Shown here one piece after another: positions 1 to 10,839 of a DNA stretch of 64,000 nt. The notes under the pieces are model-generated. The model ran no database searches, was not told the origin of the DNA, and saw nothing but the letters and a program-made list of their open reading frames with translations. Origin of the DNA: Ottelia alismoides (lineage: Eukaryota > Streptophyta > Magnoliopsida > Alismatales > Hydrocharitaceae). A program made the translations under genes and the position numbers. The DNA lies in contig JAZKJV010010616.1 of assembly GCA_037367405.1 (NCBI GenBank), positions 1,389,501 through 1,453,500 of the forward strand, in the 5' to 3' direction. The stretch's first letter is position 1. The number at the start of each line of letters is the position of its first letter.

Positions 1-2162
1 GTAAGATGCCAAGGTATTCAGGATCTCATACATATTGATGTATGCGGATCATCTATATCATAGTAAACATTGTGGATATGTGATATCTATTGATGATTAT
101 GTATGATATGAGATTTCTTCTCTTCACCTAAGAAACCTTTGAAATGTTCAAAGATTTCATTAATTTTGGTTTAGAACCAAAGTTTGAAGGAAGATAAAAT
201 GAATTTGATCTAATCTAGGTAGCAAGTACCTACTAGATAAATTCGAAGAATACCTTACGGAGATATGAATATCATTTCTATCTCAATCCTCCTAACACAC
301 CTTAACTCAATAGAGTTATAGGTAGATACAATTGGATCATGTGTGACATGATCTTATCAATGTTGAATTTTAGCATAATTATCCCTTAGTTTCCAGGTAT
401 ATATGTGTAGTAGAGACTACAATGTATATCCTTAATAAGGTTCCATGTATGTTGGAATCTAGCACTTGAGAGTGCTGCTTCATTAGGAAAATAAAGGATG
501 GTATTGGATACCTACTTTATGACCTTGAGATTCTTAAAATATCTCATCTCCGAGAATGTGATTCTTAGAGGTTGAGACTCTTGAGAATCAAGATGAAAAT
601 GAAGTGTAGGAACTCATTTTTAATGAGACTCCTGAAATTGGAAACTAAAAGGACAATTAAAGATGAAACATCAATACCTCTTCAAATAAGTTTGAGGATG
701 GATTCCATGTGTTAGAGAAATCTGACAATGATCGAACTTCATGTGATGAAGCTTCTGAAGATCATAGCATGGATAGATGGATAGCAATAAAAGTCTAATG
801 TAGACTTCATATACAAGTGTTGTATATGGACCCTCGAGGATCCACCTATATGGGTAAGACCTGTAAAGGTGTAAATGGATCTTCAAGAGACAGGGAACCT
901 GATGAGAAGGTAGAGATCTTCAAAGCACGGTTCGTAGCCATAAGCTACACACTGGAAGAGAAGACATTGCTTGCAATGAGACTTGCTCTTCGGTGACCAT
1001 GCTTAAAACCGTCAGAATATTGCTAACCTTAGCTACACAACTTGAATATTGCATCTTCAAAGATGTAAGTCAATATTGCATTCCTCTATGAATACCTCTT
1101 TGAGTATATTCACATGAAGTAGCCCCAGGGCTTCATGGATGAGGAAAGCAAGGTGTGCAAGCTAAGGAATCCATCTATGGACTCAAATAAGCTTCTTGAA
1201 GTTGGATCATAAGATTTGATGAAATTATAAATGTTATGATTTCAGATAGAATCTTGATGAACCATATGAAGCTTAGTGGGAGTGCTTTTGTATTCATCGT
1301 GCTAAATGTAGATGATATCCTAATCATTTAAAAATGATATAAGGATAATAATTAGTGTTTTATAATCTGGTTGTTCCATAACTTGAAATAAGATTTCAAA
1401 GATGCCTCTCAGATCTTAGTTCTGAAGTTGTTCAGAAGCAAAGAGAAGAGGATAATGGGACTGTCACATTTGTAGTACACCTTGGACATATTCTATTCAT
1501 AGAAATTCCAAGAAAGGCTTCTAACCCTTAAGATATGGTACTGACCTATCTAAAGGGATAACACCTCAAAGAGTTGAGGAAGTGAATGCTGGAACTACTT
1601 GCCTTTGGGCATCAGTTCTGAGAAGCCAAGTGTGTGCTAGATGTGTACAAAAGCCAGGTGGCTGCCATGCAGTGGGAGTAGTAAACTGTTACTAGTCCTA
1701 CTATGGAAATAAAACACTTGGTTGCAGTAACAACAAAATCTTCATAGATGACAAAATTTTTGAGATAGTGATCTCAAAGTCTTATCTTCAAAAGTTTAAG
1801 ACTTTATAGATAGTGATCTAAAAGGTCTTAACTAAAGATACCTTAGGAGATAGAGATCTCCAGAAATAAGGATATTCTTATAAAGATTATGGAAATATTG
1901 GTTATGATAATTGTTAAGCTGTAGTGTCAAGGACACTATAACTAACAAGATTGAGTATTAGTTGCATAAGATGCAACATTCGCATTGGATGCGAGCACTG
2001 TTACTGGGGATATGCAAGTGTCGTAAAAGGACTTGGCATAGTCTCGCGGGAACAGAGTGATTGATCAGCTTACCTAGCTATTTTCTCAATAGCCTATGAT
2101 TGTCACATGAGTGCGGGTTTAAATGATTAGCCCATTAATGGCTCTTTGGGCTAGTGGGAGAT
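1..2162 (+). pseudogene. Degenerate Ty1/Copia pol remnant
   Basis: This is the decayed 3' part of a Ty1/Copia polyprotein; no long plus-strand frame survives. Short matches in shifting frames identify it. HIDVCG at 31-48 resembles the block with the first catalytic Asp of a Copia integrase. SIYGLK at 1170-1187 is a conserved RT motif. NVDDIL at 1305-1322 is the RT YVDD box with Tyr changed to Asn. The fragment ends in a purine-rich tract (about 2151-2162) directly before the TG that opens an LTR-like sequence, the normal order at the 3' end of such an element. The 5' part lies outside the window. It cannot encode a working protein. The order of domains is clear but the clade is not; the following LTR start resembles long-LTR Copia groups, which is only an inference. 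Confidence 0.7.
2151..2162 (+). promoter_or_regulatory. Polypurine tract of the upstream Copia remnant
   Basis: The sequence CTAGTGGGAGAT is a typical Copia polypurine tract, the primer for plus-strand DNA synthesis. It is followed at once by TGTTGGAAATACG, which opens an LTR. Confidence 0.55.
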
Positions 2163-4590
2163 TGTTGGAAATACGAGCCCACGGCGAGCCATTATGCAAT
2201 AATTGTTATTGCAAATATCATTCCCTGATCTGAAATGAAGAATGAATAATTTGTATAATAGGTCCCTTAGTACAATTAGGGTTATGTACCATGGCCATCT
2301 TAATAATCATACAGCTGTTGATTCAACTATTGAATCATAGAGGCTGGTGCTTGGATGAATATCTAAAGAGTTAGATTGAGGACTCATCAAGCACCGTCAA
2401 ATGATTATTAAGAGATGATCTCCAGCCTGAGTAGGAGATGGCAATCCTTATCTCTTTAGGCTGATATCTGACCGACCTCTTGATGCAGGTCCTCTGCATA
2501 GGAATAGGGATTCGGAGGTGTCAGATTAGTTAGGTCAAAGAGTTGACTTAACGAGATCGAGATAACCAAAGTCCTATATCATATGCTGTCATGATATAGG
2601 CACGCATCCTCTGACCGGAGACAGATGTGTTGCTATATGTCCAAGTATGTACATTTGGCAGACCAATAGGTTGATGACCTAATCAAGGTCTATACACCGG
2701 CGCGCTGGTGTGCATATAAGGGCATATGAGTAATACGATCTCTCAAAGGGATCATACAGGTTCAGTTACTGAACCAGAAGACATGAGCTCACTCATGAGA
2801 TATTGGGAAGAATCAAATTCCATGCGCATGGTCGTCTCGCTTTGGAAGCTTGACTGAATTTGTAGGTTTGATATATACTTTTAGTATATGATCAAGACCT
2901 AGGTACGATATACACTTTTGGAAAGTGTATGATCGATACCAACTCCCAATGATCGAATGAGAAACTTAATGATAAAACCATGAAGTAGACAGTATAAAGT
3001 TGATCCGATACTTCGGGTTTAGTCTGAGTCTTCCAGTATGCAGGATGTACAGGTATTGGGAATACCTGAGGGTGATTTGATCATTAACGGTTGTATAACC
3101 ATGACGCTTCCATTCCTAGGGAGTGATGAAACGGGTCTGGATTTTAGTGACTCCTCTCAGTAGAGAAGTGATCTGATCTTGGTCCAAGTGTTGGACATTG
3201 ATCTGAATATGATTCAGATACAATGAGAAGATTAGATTTACGGTCTTGATTTAATCAAGCATCTATGGGAGGCCCGCGATCTGGATTTGAGATACGATCT
3301 CAATATCCATGTCACTATACGTGGAACAATACAATCGCCCTGTCCTTATCTCCAAGTATCTGCGGAGAGATTGCATTATTCTTGAAGGGTTCAAGAATAA
3401 TTCCATAAGATCTAAGCAATGAAGAAATAATGATTAAATGTGATTTAATCATCTTGATGTGTGAAGAAATTATCCAATTTAATTAAATGTGATTTAATTA
3501 ATGTGGATAAGAATAATGTGGATAGAAATATCCAATTATTCATAATATATTATAAATGTGATTTATAATGTATTAGAGAGAGCAAATTATAATTTATATG
3601 TGTTGATTAATTATTATGTGTATTGGATACACATTGTGTAATTAATTAACAATATGAATTATATGTTGTTTTGGGTTGTGAATATGATTCACAATTTTTT
3701 CATGGCAAGATTGCAATATTCTCAAAGATAATTGTGAATTATTTTTGAGAAATAAATCCCAAATAAATTTGTTGCAAATAAATAAGAGAGATTACATGGA
3801 GATATGCAATCTCATGGAGATTACAATCTCCATGCAATCCATGGACGGCACACCACTCCTAATTGGAGTGGGTGTGCGCCTACATGGAAGGCACATGGAG
3901 ATGAAATCTCCATGTGTCTTCTCTCCTTATTTGTTGGGTTGATTTAGGAATGAATTATATTTGATTTTATCAAATATATTTTGACCTAAATTTGTTGCTT
4001 TTCACAACAACAATCTTAGCCATTGGATGAACATAAATCAATCTCATCCATTGATTCTATGTGTCCCATGGATTGAGATCCATGGATCCCAAAACCCTAT
4101 AAATAGAGAGGCATACTTGGCTCTCTCTTTACACATGCTATTGAAGCACAAACTCTCTCTCTCTTTCTCACACACAACAGCCCTCTCTCCCTCTCTTGTT
4201 GGTGGCCGTCCACCATACCCTAGAGGAGAGAACCGTCGTCGCCTTCGCCACCGCGCCGCCGCTTCGACGTTCTTCGGTTCTCCGTCTTCTTGGAGAGTTC
4301 CTCTCATGAAGGAGACGTTTGATCTCGTGCGACGAGATCTGGAGCAACCACGCTTGGATCATCTTCTTGGATTGCGAGGACAACGCGGTTCATCCCCGCG
4401 CTCGCAAGCGGTCTCGCCGACGATCGGACTTGAGACAGGAGGTCTCTTCTCTTAGAGACTCGATCAACCACGCTTCAAGAGGTATTGCATTATACTTGTT
4501 GTGGTTATAGATGAAACGATATGAGAATGGTTCTCGGATCATGTGGTTTCATCGAATAAAAAAAAATTTTAAATTCCGCTGCACCGAACA
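2163..4590 (+). mobile_element. Long Copia-type LTR (3' LTR of the upstream remnant)
   Basis: The sequence starts with TGTTGG immediately after a polypurine tract. It contains a TATA box at 4098-4105 and a CT-rich stretch near 4147-4195, as expected for U3 then R/U5. A TG...CA span ending at CCGAACA (4590) would be about 2.43 kb. The 3' boundary is a guess: no partner LTR is in the window, and no TGGTATCAGAGC-type initiator-Met primer site follows. The stretch has few codons of interest but carries many short perfect hairpins with 3-base loops. It could be one LTR or an LTR with extra sequence inserted. Confidence 0.5.
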
Positions 4591-4632
4591 ACTAGTACGA
4601 CTAGTCGTTCTTCGTCGTATCCGATACGACGA
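2196..4632. repeat. Field of perfect short hairpins with 3-base loops
   Basis: Perfect inverted repeats with exactly three unpaired bases recur here. Examples are 2196-2212, 2319-2337, 2759-2775, 2873-2889, 2910-2930, 3051-3069, 3182-3196, 3201-3219, 3245-3259, 3287-3303, 3375-3401 (12-bp stem), 3430-3452, 3479-3501, 3549-3569, 3616-3634, 3676-3694, 3956-3978, 4321-4339, 4523-4535, 4591-4605 and 4612-4632. A typical unit is GATTAAATGTGATTTAATC. Stems are 5-12 bp, and the loops are often GTG, ATG, TGG or GGG. The same kind of unit also occurs upstream at 553-565, 791-807, 808-828, 1922-1938, 1961-1977 and 1981-1993. The sequences differ from unit to unit, so this is not a tandem repeat. Confidence 0.7.
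4098..4105 (+). promoter_or_regulatory. TATA box in the Copia LTR
   Basis: TATAAATA lies in the context CCCTATAAATAGAGAGGC, followed about 30-50 bases on by a CT-rich tract. This is the usual layout of an LTR promoter. Activity is not shown. Confidence 0.5.
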
Positions 4633-4691
4633 TCACGCTTCCGTGATGCGCTTGAGGATAATCCCATATCCTTCAGATCTACTATGGCCTG

Positions 4692-5990
4692 TTGCACGAT
4701 AGCATACATACCATCATAGACAAACCTGGCCCAACTTTATTAGAAAATTCAACTATGGAGGAAATTAGGTCCCGCGAACAGTGGGAGAAAACGGATAATA
4801 GGGCTAGGAGATTTATGCTGACCCATATGGATTTGAACCTGATTCGGGTCTTTGAGACCTGTGAATCAGCTTACGAGCTCTGGACCGCGGTTAAGGAGAA
4901 ATATCACTCCAAATCCGAAGTGAGCGTCCAGCTTCTTCTACACAAGTACAACTCGTGTAGAATGAAGGAATCTGAAAGCGTCCTCGAGCACGTGAACAAG
5001 ATGATCGTGATGGCCAAGGATCTTGCGGTTGTTGATTGCGCAATTCTGGAGAGGATGCAGATCGCAGCCATACTAGGAAGTCTCCCTCCGTCATTCGACA
5101 TGGTTGCCACATCTCTAAGAATGAATGGTAACATTAAGTCTGTGATGGACCTAGCAGCATAGCTGGCAATTGAGCAGGACCTCTCTAAACAAAGATCGAA
5201 AACTGAGATCTTTGAGGTCGAGGAAGAAGAAGAAGCAAATGTTGTACACGCGAAGAAAAGACTGGGCCCCTCCAAGGTGAATTTCAAAGGAAAGAGTGAA
5301 AAATACCCACGCAGCTCTTGCTACGATTGTGGAAAATATGTCCATTTCAAGGTCAATTGCCCCAACGAGAAGAAGCCGGGAAATTCTAAAATGCCTGAAA
5401 ACATAGGCAAGAAGAAAATGGAATTCGCGGCTGTCGTGGAATGCAACTCCGTCATCACGGACAGTGATGGATGGTGGATCGACTCTGGAGCAACCAGACA
5501 CATCGCCAAGACGAAGGAAGGCCTGGTGGACTTCAAGGAGCTGAGCAAAGGCGAACAGAGGATCTTCATGGGGAACAACACCTACCTAGACGTGGAAGGT
5601 GTTGGAACATACAGACTTGACATGGAAGATAGCATTATGGTACTGAATGATGTACTATATGCCCCAGGGATATGTCAGAACCTGATATTTGTCCCAGTGC
5701 TGCTCAAGAAAGACTTCGAAGTTAGGTTTTATAACAAACATGTATCTATAGGCAAGAATAAGAAGGTCTATGCGATGGGAAAGTGTGTACCCGAGCATGA
5801 CCTGTTTTGTCTTCCTGTAATAAATTCTAGTGAATCAATGAATACCGGTTCTGATTATTCCTTGTGTTATTTATCTGATTATGACTTACGGTACATGCGA
5901 CTGGGTCATCCAAGAAATTCTAAGATGGATCAAATGATTAAGACAAATCTGTTGCCTAAAATCACGGGTGCAAGGACATTGCCCTGCTAA
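4692..5990 (+). pseudogene. Copia gag and protease, broken
   Basis: One frame covers gag and protease. The gag capsid-like part (4692-5159) has the usual LWTAVKEKY and LEHVNKM motifs but lacks about the first 60-70 residues of a normal Copia gag. A TAG at 5160-5162 interrupts an otherwise continuous frame (probably CAG to TAG). A nucleic-acid-binding zinc knuckle follows at about 5318-5361, CYDCGKYVHFKVNC, of the form C-x2-C-x4-H-x4-C. The aspartic protease motif WWIDSGATRH is at about 5473-5502, with Asp as the catalytic residue. The part leading into integrase ends at a TAA at 5988-5990, which again lies in the same frame as the next segment. The start at 4692 is simply the first ATG after the junction and is unlikely to be the ancestral one. 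Confidence 0.75.
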
Positions 5991-6008
5991 CACTGTCTAA
6001 CTGGTAAA

Positions 6009-6785
6009 ATGACGAGAAAACTCTTCTCAACCGGAATTCGGTCAACAGAGTTACTAGGTTTGATCCATTCAGATATATGTGGACCACTGAGCGTCAGCAC
6101 ACATAGAAATAAGGAATACTTTATAACATTCATTGATGACTACTTCAAGTTCTCCTATGTCTATCTCTTAGGAAGAAAGTCAGAAGCACTTGAAACATTT
6201 AAGAGATATAAGACGGAAGTGGAGACAAGATTGGGAAAACCAATCAAGACTCTTAGGACAGATAGAGGTGGGGAATATACCTCAAACGAGTTTGAGGATT
6301 ACTGCATTCAAGAAGGCATTCATAGGCAGACTACAATGCCATATACACCACAACAGAATGGTGTAGCAGAAAGAAAGAATCAAACTTTGATGAACGCAGT
6401 AAGGTGTATGCTTTCACACTCAGGACTCTCCAAGAAATTCTAGGGAGAAGCAGTGTTGACTGCGAACTATATACAGAACAGGATTCCCACCAAGTCCGTA
6501 GAATCAACGCCATATGAAATATGGAATGGTAGAAAACCCGAGTTGGGCCATCTCCGGAAATGGGGATGTGTAGCACATGTTCTGGTACCAAGTCAGCTTA
6601 GAGACAAGCTAGAATTCAGGACATTAAAGTGCAAATTTATTGGATATAGCAAACATTCTAAAGGATATAGGTTCTTCCATGAAATTAAAGGTCTGATCAA
6701 AAGTCGTGATGCAACTTTTCCTGAAATTCAACAACAAAAGGAGTATGAAGTAAAAGAAATCAGATCCTCTGATTGTCCTACATGA
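6009..6785 (+). pseudogene. Copia integrase, broken
   Basis: This stretch continues the gag frame after the stop at 5988-5990 and encodes the Copia integrase catalytic core. The three catalytic residues can be assigned: Asp in HSDICGPL, Asp in RTDRGGEY and Glu in NGVAERKN. The frame is cut by a TAG at 6441-6443, where KKF*GEAV stands for the usual KKFWGEAV (Trp codon to stop). It then runs on through the C-terminal integrase region (WNGRKPELGHLRKWGC) to a stop at 6783-6785. The region 6786-6988 before RT encodes the variable linker in another frame. The protein would normally insert element cDNA into the genome; this copy cannot. Confidence 0.75.
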
Positions 6786-6988
6786 CAATGAAGACGACTT
6801 GAGCATTAGACAAGAACTTGAGGATGATATCGATCATCCAAATACAGAGAATGAACCTATGTAACATGATGATCCTTTAGAGAAAGTGGGTGGACCCACA
6901 CAACCCACGAGTATAATCGGTAACAAGAGACCCAGAACACGACCCGCATGGATGGAATTTCTATGGATGCGAGGCGTCGTGCTACACC

Positions 6989-8568
6989 GTGGATGAGGAT
7001 ATCGCGGATTGTACAGATCCCATATCCTTTGGTGAAGCTATGGCTTCGTCTGAGTCGGAATCATGGTCGGTCGCCATGAGAGATGAGTTGGACTCAATCG
7101 AGCGAAACGGTGTTTGGAATTTATGTGATTCACCAGAAGGTAGGCAATCCATAGGATGTAAGTGGGTATTCAAGAAAAAGTACCGAGTTGACGGCACTGT
7201 TGACAAATACAAAGCCAGATTAGTTGCCAAGGGTTATACTCAGCAAGCTGTAATAGATTTCCAGGAACCTACTCTTCAGTGGCTAAGTTTACATCGATTC
7301 GGATGATCTTAGCCATAGTCGCATATATGGATTTGGAATTATTTCAAATGGATGTGAAGACGGCCTTCCTTAATGGAGAATTAAAGGAGGAGATTTATAT
7401 ACGACAACCTGATGGTTCTCAGGTTGAAGGTCCGGAGAAAAGGGTTTACAAGTTAAGAAAGTCATTATATGGCTTGAAACAGTCTTCACGGCAATGGTAT
7501 CTCAAATTTCATGAGAAAGTTATCCAATTTGGATTTGTTTCAAATAAATTGGATAACTGTGTGTATGTCATGAAGAGTGGGAGCAGTTTTGCAATCATGT
7601 CATTGTATGTGGATGACATTCTGCTTGCAAGTAATGACATACAAATGCTCAATGAAATCAAACAGAAATTGAGTAATGAATTTGAGATGACAGACATGGG
7701 CGAAGCATCCTATGTTCTTGGAATCCAAATAACAAGAGACAGGAACTCAAGGACATTGAGCCTTAGTCAGGAAAGATATTTGTATACTGTATTAAGGAGA
7801 TTCAGAATGCAAAACAGCACTCCAGCTCCAACACCACTTGTGATGGGAAAAAGACTCAGTAAGAGTCAGTGTCCTGGAAAGGGGCAGAAACCTTTAGATG
7901 TACCATATGCACAAGCGGTAGGAAGTCTAATGTATGCAATGATGTGTACTCGACCTGATTTAGCTTATCCAGTAAGCTTAGTCAGTAGATATCAAAGCAA
8001 CCCCGGTTCAGCATATTGGGAAGTTTTAAAGAGGATTCTTCGATATCTGAAAGGGACAGTTCATTTGAAACTTGTGTATCAAGCAGAATCGCTTGAGGTG
8101 GTAGGATACTTTGATGCCGATTTCAGAGGGGATGTGGATGATAGAAAATCAACATCATGTTACATGTTCATGTTTGGTGGTGCGGCCGTTTCTTGGGGTA
8201 GCAAGAAACAAGGATGTGTATCTCGACATACACAGGAAGCTGAGTACATTGCGTGTAGCATGGCCACCACTCATGCTGTGTGGATCAAGCGTTTCCTAGA
8301 GAATCTAAGCCCCGAATTGGTCAAAGGGCCAATTGAAATGTATTGTGACAATCAAGCTGCGATAAGCTTGATCAATAGTGGGGTTAATAGTTCTAAAGGA
8401 AAACACATTGAGATCCAATATCACTATATACAAGATATAGTGGCAAAGCAAGAAATCACGGTAACCTACATACCTACCAGTGACATGTTGGTTGATTCCC
8501 TTACCAAGGGAATAACAGCAAGAACATACATTAAACATGTTGGTTTAATGGGACTCAGGAATGTATGA
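6989..8568 (+). pseudogene. Copia reverse transcriptase and RNase H, frameshifted
   Basis: The N-terminal RT part lies at 6989-7306 (GCKWVFKKKYRVDGTVDKYK, ARLVAKGYTQ). A frameshift at about 7260-7306 moves the frame to the long segment starting at 7279, 429 codons. That segment holds the RT core with SLYGLKQSSRQW, the catalytic YVDD at residues 110-113 (7606-7617), and the Copia RNase H with FDADFRGDVDDRKST, QEAEYIA and YCDNQAA. The C-terminus DSLTKGI is the usual end of the Copia polyprotein. From 7279 onward this is the best-preserved part of the element. Because the frame shifts relative to integrase and again within RT, no full polyprotein can be made. RT copies the element RNA; RNase H removes it from the hybrid. 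Confidence 0.85.
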
Positions 8569-8647
8569 GTCAAGGAAGAGGTTTCATAGATAATGATCCT
8601 CACATGATAAATCTCCATGTATATACTACACGAATAGTGGGAGTATG

Positions 8648-8670
8648 TATATATATATATATATATATAT
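8648..8670. repeat. TA microsatellite
   Basis: An uninterrupted (TA)n run of 23 bases, just 3' of the Copia coding region and before the CTTGACC/GGTCAAG inverted repeat at 8671-8689. Confidence 0.9.
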
Positions 8671-8685
8671 CTTGACCACTTTGGT

Positions 8686-8696
8686 CAAGTGGGAGA
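8686..8696 (+). promoter_or_regulatory. Copia polypurine tract
   Basis: CAAGTGGGAGA lies immediately before TGTAGAACGG. It is the predicted primer for plus-strand synthesis and fixes the start of the 3' LTR at 8697. Confidence 0.6.
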
Positions 8697-8782
8697 TGTA
8701 GAACGGCCTATGACCAAGTTGGTCAAGAACCGTCGCCGGCCATTGCGGAGCCGGCGGTTACGATGACCGGGTCTCTCGGAGG

Positions 8783-9618
8783 TAGGGTTGGGCATGGGCC
8801 GGGCTCGGGCCGGGTTCGCCTTGGCCCGGCCCAAGCCCATTTTAGAATATGGGCTAACGGGTCGGGCCTAGGCCCATTTTATTTTCAAAAATTAGGCCCA
8901 AGCCCAAACCCGGCCCAAATAAAATGGGTCGGGTTCGGCTCGGGCCGGCCCAATTTAACACCTATGTATACGAATATCATGTCTTCCATTCTTCTTGCAT
9001 TTGTGTGGTTGTTTCTTATGCATGTGTGCATGTTTAAAACTATAAAGTATGCTAACTAATTTGTGATTTTAACATTAGTTGTATGTTGGAAATACAAATG
9101 TGGTAAAAATATGGCGACTTAAACCACCATTCAATTCACCATTACATATTCTATTGTAGATGCGGGCACTATGACCCAATACAAATTGGTTACTTACAGT
9201 TGTACATGTTGTAACACTTGAGGACACAGATTCCATTATTGCATATTAATGTAATAATCTTGTATATTAATGTAATAATATCCTCAATCCACTATTGGAT
9301 ATGATTATTAATGTATCTAAGCATTTATTCTACACTTGAATAAGGATAGTAAAGTTAGAACATGGTATTTGGAATGAACATGAATATAATTGATATAATT
9401 ATACCGTACTGGATATAAATATACTTGCTTTAGAATGGATCGGGCTATCGGGCTAACGGGTTTGGGCCTTCTAAGGCCCAAACCCGGCCCGTTAATCAAT
9501 ATGGGCTCATTTTAGGGCCCACGGCCCGCCCATTAAATTTCGGGTTCGGGTTTGGGTCGGGTTATACGGGTCGGGTTTTGGGCCGGGTCGGGCCGGCCCA
9601 GCCCAATGCCCAACCCTA
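8783..9618. mobile_element. Non-autonomous hAT-type element with GGCCC-rich ends
   Basis: Terminal inverted repeats open with TAGGGTTGGGCAT at 8783 and close with ATGCCCAACCCTA at 9618. They are followed inward by dense GGGCC/GGCCC subterminal motifs. An 8-bp target duplication flanks the element: CTCGGAGG at 8775-8782 and CTCAGAGG at 9619-9626, one mismatch. An 8-bp duplication and a TAGGG start are hallmarks of the hAT superfamily. At 836 bp with no transposase frame it must have been moved in trans. The single mismatch suggests it is not very recent. Confidence 0.85.
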
Positions 9619-9680
9619 CTCAGAGGCCGCAACCGCAGGGGGCGTGGTTGAAGGGGGCGGATGTGGCGAGGGTTTGCGCC

Positions 9681-9688
9681 TATAAAAG
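9681..9688 (+). promoter_or_regulatory. TATA box of the short Copia LTR
   Basis: TATAAAAG follows a GC-rich stretch and lies after the hAT insertion. If the LTR were still transcribed, the insertion would now separate its upstream U3 from this box. Confidence 0.5.
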
Positions 9689-9875
9689 ATCTCCCATGGG
9701 GAGAGGAACTGACACACATCAGAAGCTCGCCAACGGGAGCCCCCTTTCCATCTCCATCATCTATCTCACTCGATCTACCCCGTTCTCTCTCTCTCGCAGC
9801 CAAGGGCAAGAAGGCGTACCTCGTCGAGTTACTTCAGGATTGATCCATCTCTTGCAATCCACACAGATACCAACA

Positions 9876-10449
9876 AGTTAGCACGCCATCCATTTGGGGT
9901 TCCTTCTGTTTTAGTGGTGAGGTAAGAGGTTGACCTTATGTTTCTTCAGGATCAATTTATTAGTGTGTTAATGTCTTCACAGGCCTTTTGTTCAATTATT
10001 AGGCTATTCTTTTTTAATAATTGCCATATATGTTGATATGATTGTAGCTTAGATCTTCATATCAAAAATCTACGCACATATTGTTATAATAAAAGGTTCA
10101 GCACCATCTTTTATACTCTCCAGAAAGTCCATGAGTAACTATAACTTCAAAAATATCTTAATGAGATGGGCTCTAATTATACAGAGATTTCTTAAGATGA
10201 CGTAACTCTAATTTTTAGAATATTCTTAGATGCATTCAACTCTAATATTCTAGATAATTCCATAATCTTCATGGTTATTAGAGCACAAGTACATAAGACA
10301 TTGAATGTCGTTGTGTGAAGGCATGAAAGTAAGCAAGCAAGCAAATCAAGTGAGAGATAAAGTAAAACGTGCCACCAAGCAAGTGTTTTTTCGTAGCCAT
10401 TGGTATCTCCCGATCGTCTGTTGTAGCCCCTGCTGCAGCAAACTCTGAT
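9876..10449. other. AT-rich intergenic stretch, nothing recognised
   Basis: No coding region, terminal repeat or conserved motif was recognised between the Copia 3' LTR and the foldback at 10450. Confidence 0.5.
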
Positions 10450-10571
10450 GTAGGGGCTGGAGCCGCTCGATCTTGATCAAGCGGTTCGCATGGATTTGCA
10501 CGGTAGAACCCCACAAAAAGTGCAAATCCCTGCGAACCGCTCGATCAAGATCGAGCGGCTCCAGCCCCTAC
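10450..10571. repeat. 122-bp foldback with 51-bp arms
   Basis: The left arm is 10450-10500, the loop 10501-10520 and the right arm 10521-10571. The arms pair over 51 positions with only two mismatches. The ends read GTAGGGGCTGG and CCAGCCCCTAC. It could be a miniature inverted-repeat element or a small-RNA hairpin. No clear target duplication was found, and the CTGCAG motifs on both sides do not settle the class. Confidence 0.8.
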
Positions 10572-10731
10572 TGCAGAGGATCCTCTCGCTGGTATCTCTA
10601 TCAGTCTGGGAAATGGAGAACATATACTATTATGGAATACTATGATTGGAACATTAGAGTCCCGCCATGAATAAGTTTTTTTTGTCTGGATTCTCTTCAA
10701 AAAAAATCATAACCCTAGAGTTGCATAAAAA

Positions 10732-10839
10732 CGAGTCATTGAGCTTGCTTCTATTTGCTATCTTTGTCGCAACATAGTTGAATTTGGATGTCATTTTGTT
10801 ATGGAGTGTCCCTTTGTGTTCGTTTGGCATGAGAAATGA
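10732..10839 (+). pseudogene. LINE-type RT zinc-knuckle remnant
   Basis: A 36-codon open segment ending in a TGA encodes a C-x2-C ... H-x4-C pattern (ICYLCRN, then CHFVMECPF, then VFVW). This is the signature of the zf-RVT domain found at the C-terminus of plant non-LTR retrotransposon proteins and their derivatives. Upstream sequence in the same frame carries stops, so only this tail remains. The identification rests on a short motif. Confidence 0.4.

Larger units (their letters stand above)
4692..9875 (+). mobile_element. Second Ty1/Copia element, 5' truncated, 3' LTR split by a hAT insertion
   Basis: Domains run gag - protease - integrase - RT - RNase H, the Copia order. They end at 8568 and are followed by a polypurine tract (about 8686-8696) and a 3' LTR starting TGTAGAACGG at 8697. 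No matching 5' LTR is seen upstream: the sequence before 4692 is the unrelated longer LTR of the other Copia remnant. The gag lacks its first part. The element therefore looks joined to a different element at about 4.6-4.7 kb. Five disruptions (three stops, two frameshifts) make it non-functional. Confidence 0.75.
8697..9875 (+). mobile_element. 3' LTR of the second Copia element, interrupted
   Basis: The LTR starts TGTAGAACGG after the polypurine tract. It is split by a hAT element (8783-9618) and resumes with a TATA box at 9681-9688. The end is placed at ...ACCAACA (9875), which is uncertain because there is no second LTR to compare. Without the insertion the LTR would be about 340 bp, far shorter than the 2.4-kb LTR-like sequence upstream, so the two are not a pair. 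Confidence 0.55.

Noticed and set aside
4027..4455. 142-codon plus-strand frame in the Copia LTR
   Set aside because: It runs across the TATA box and a CT tract of the LTR and has no recognisable domain.
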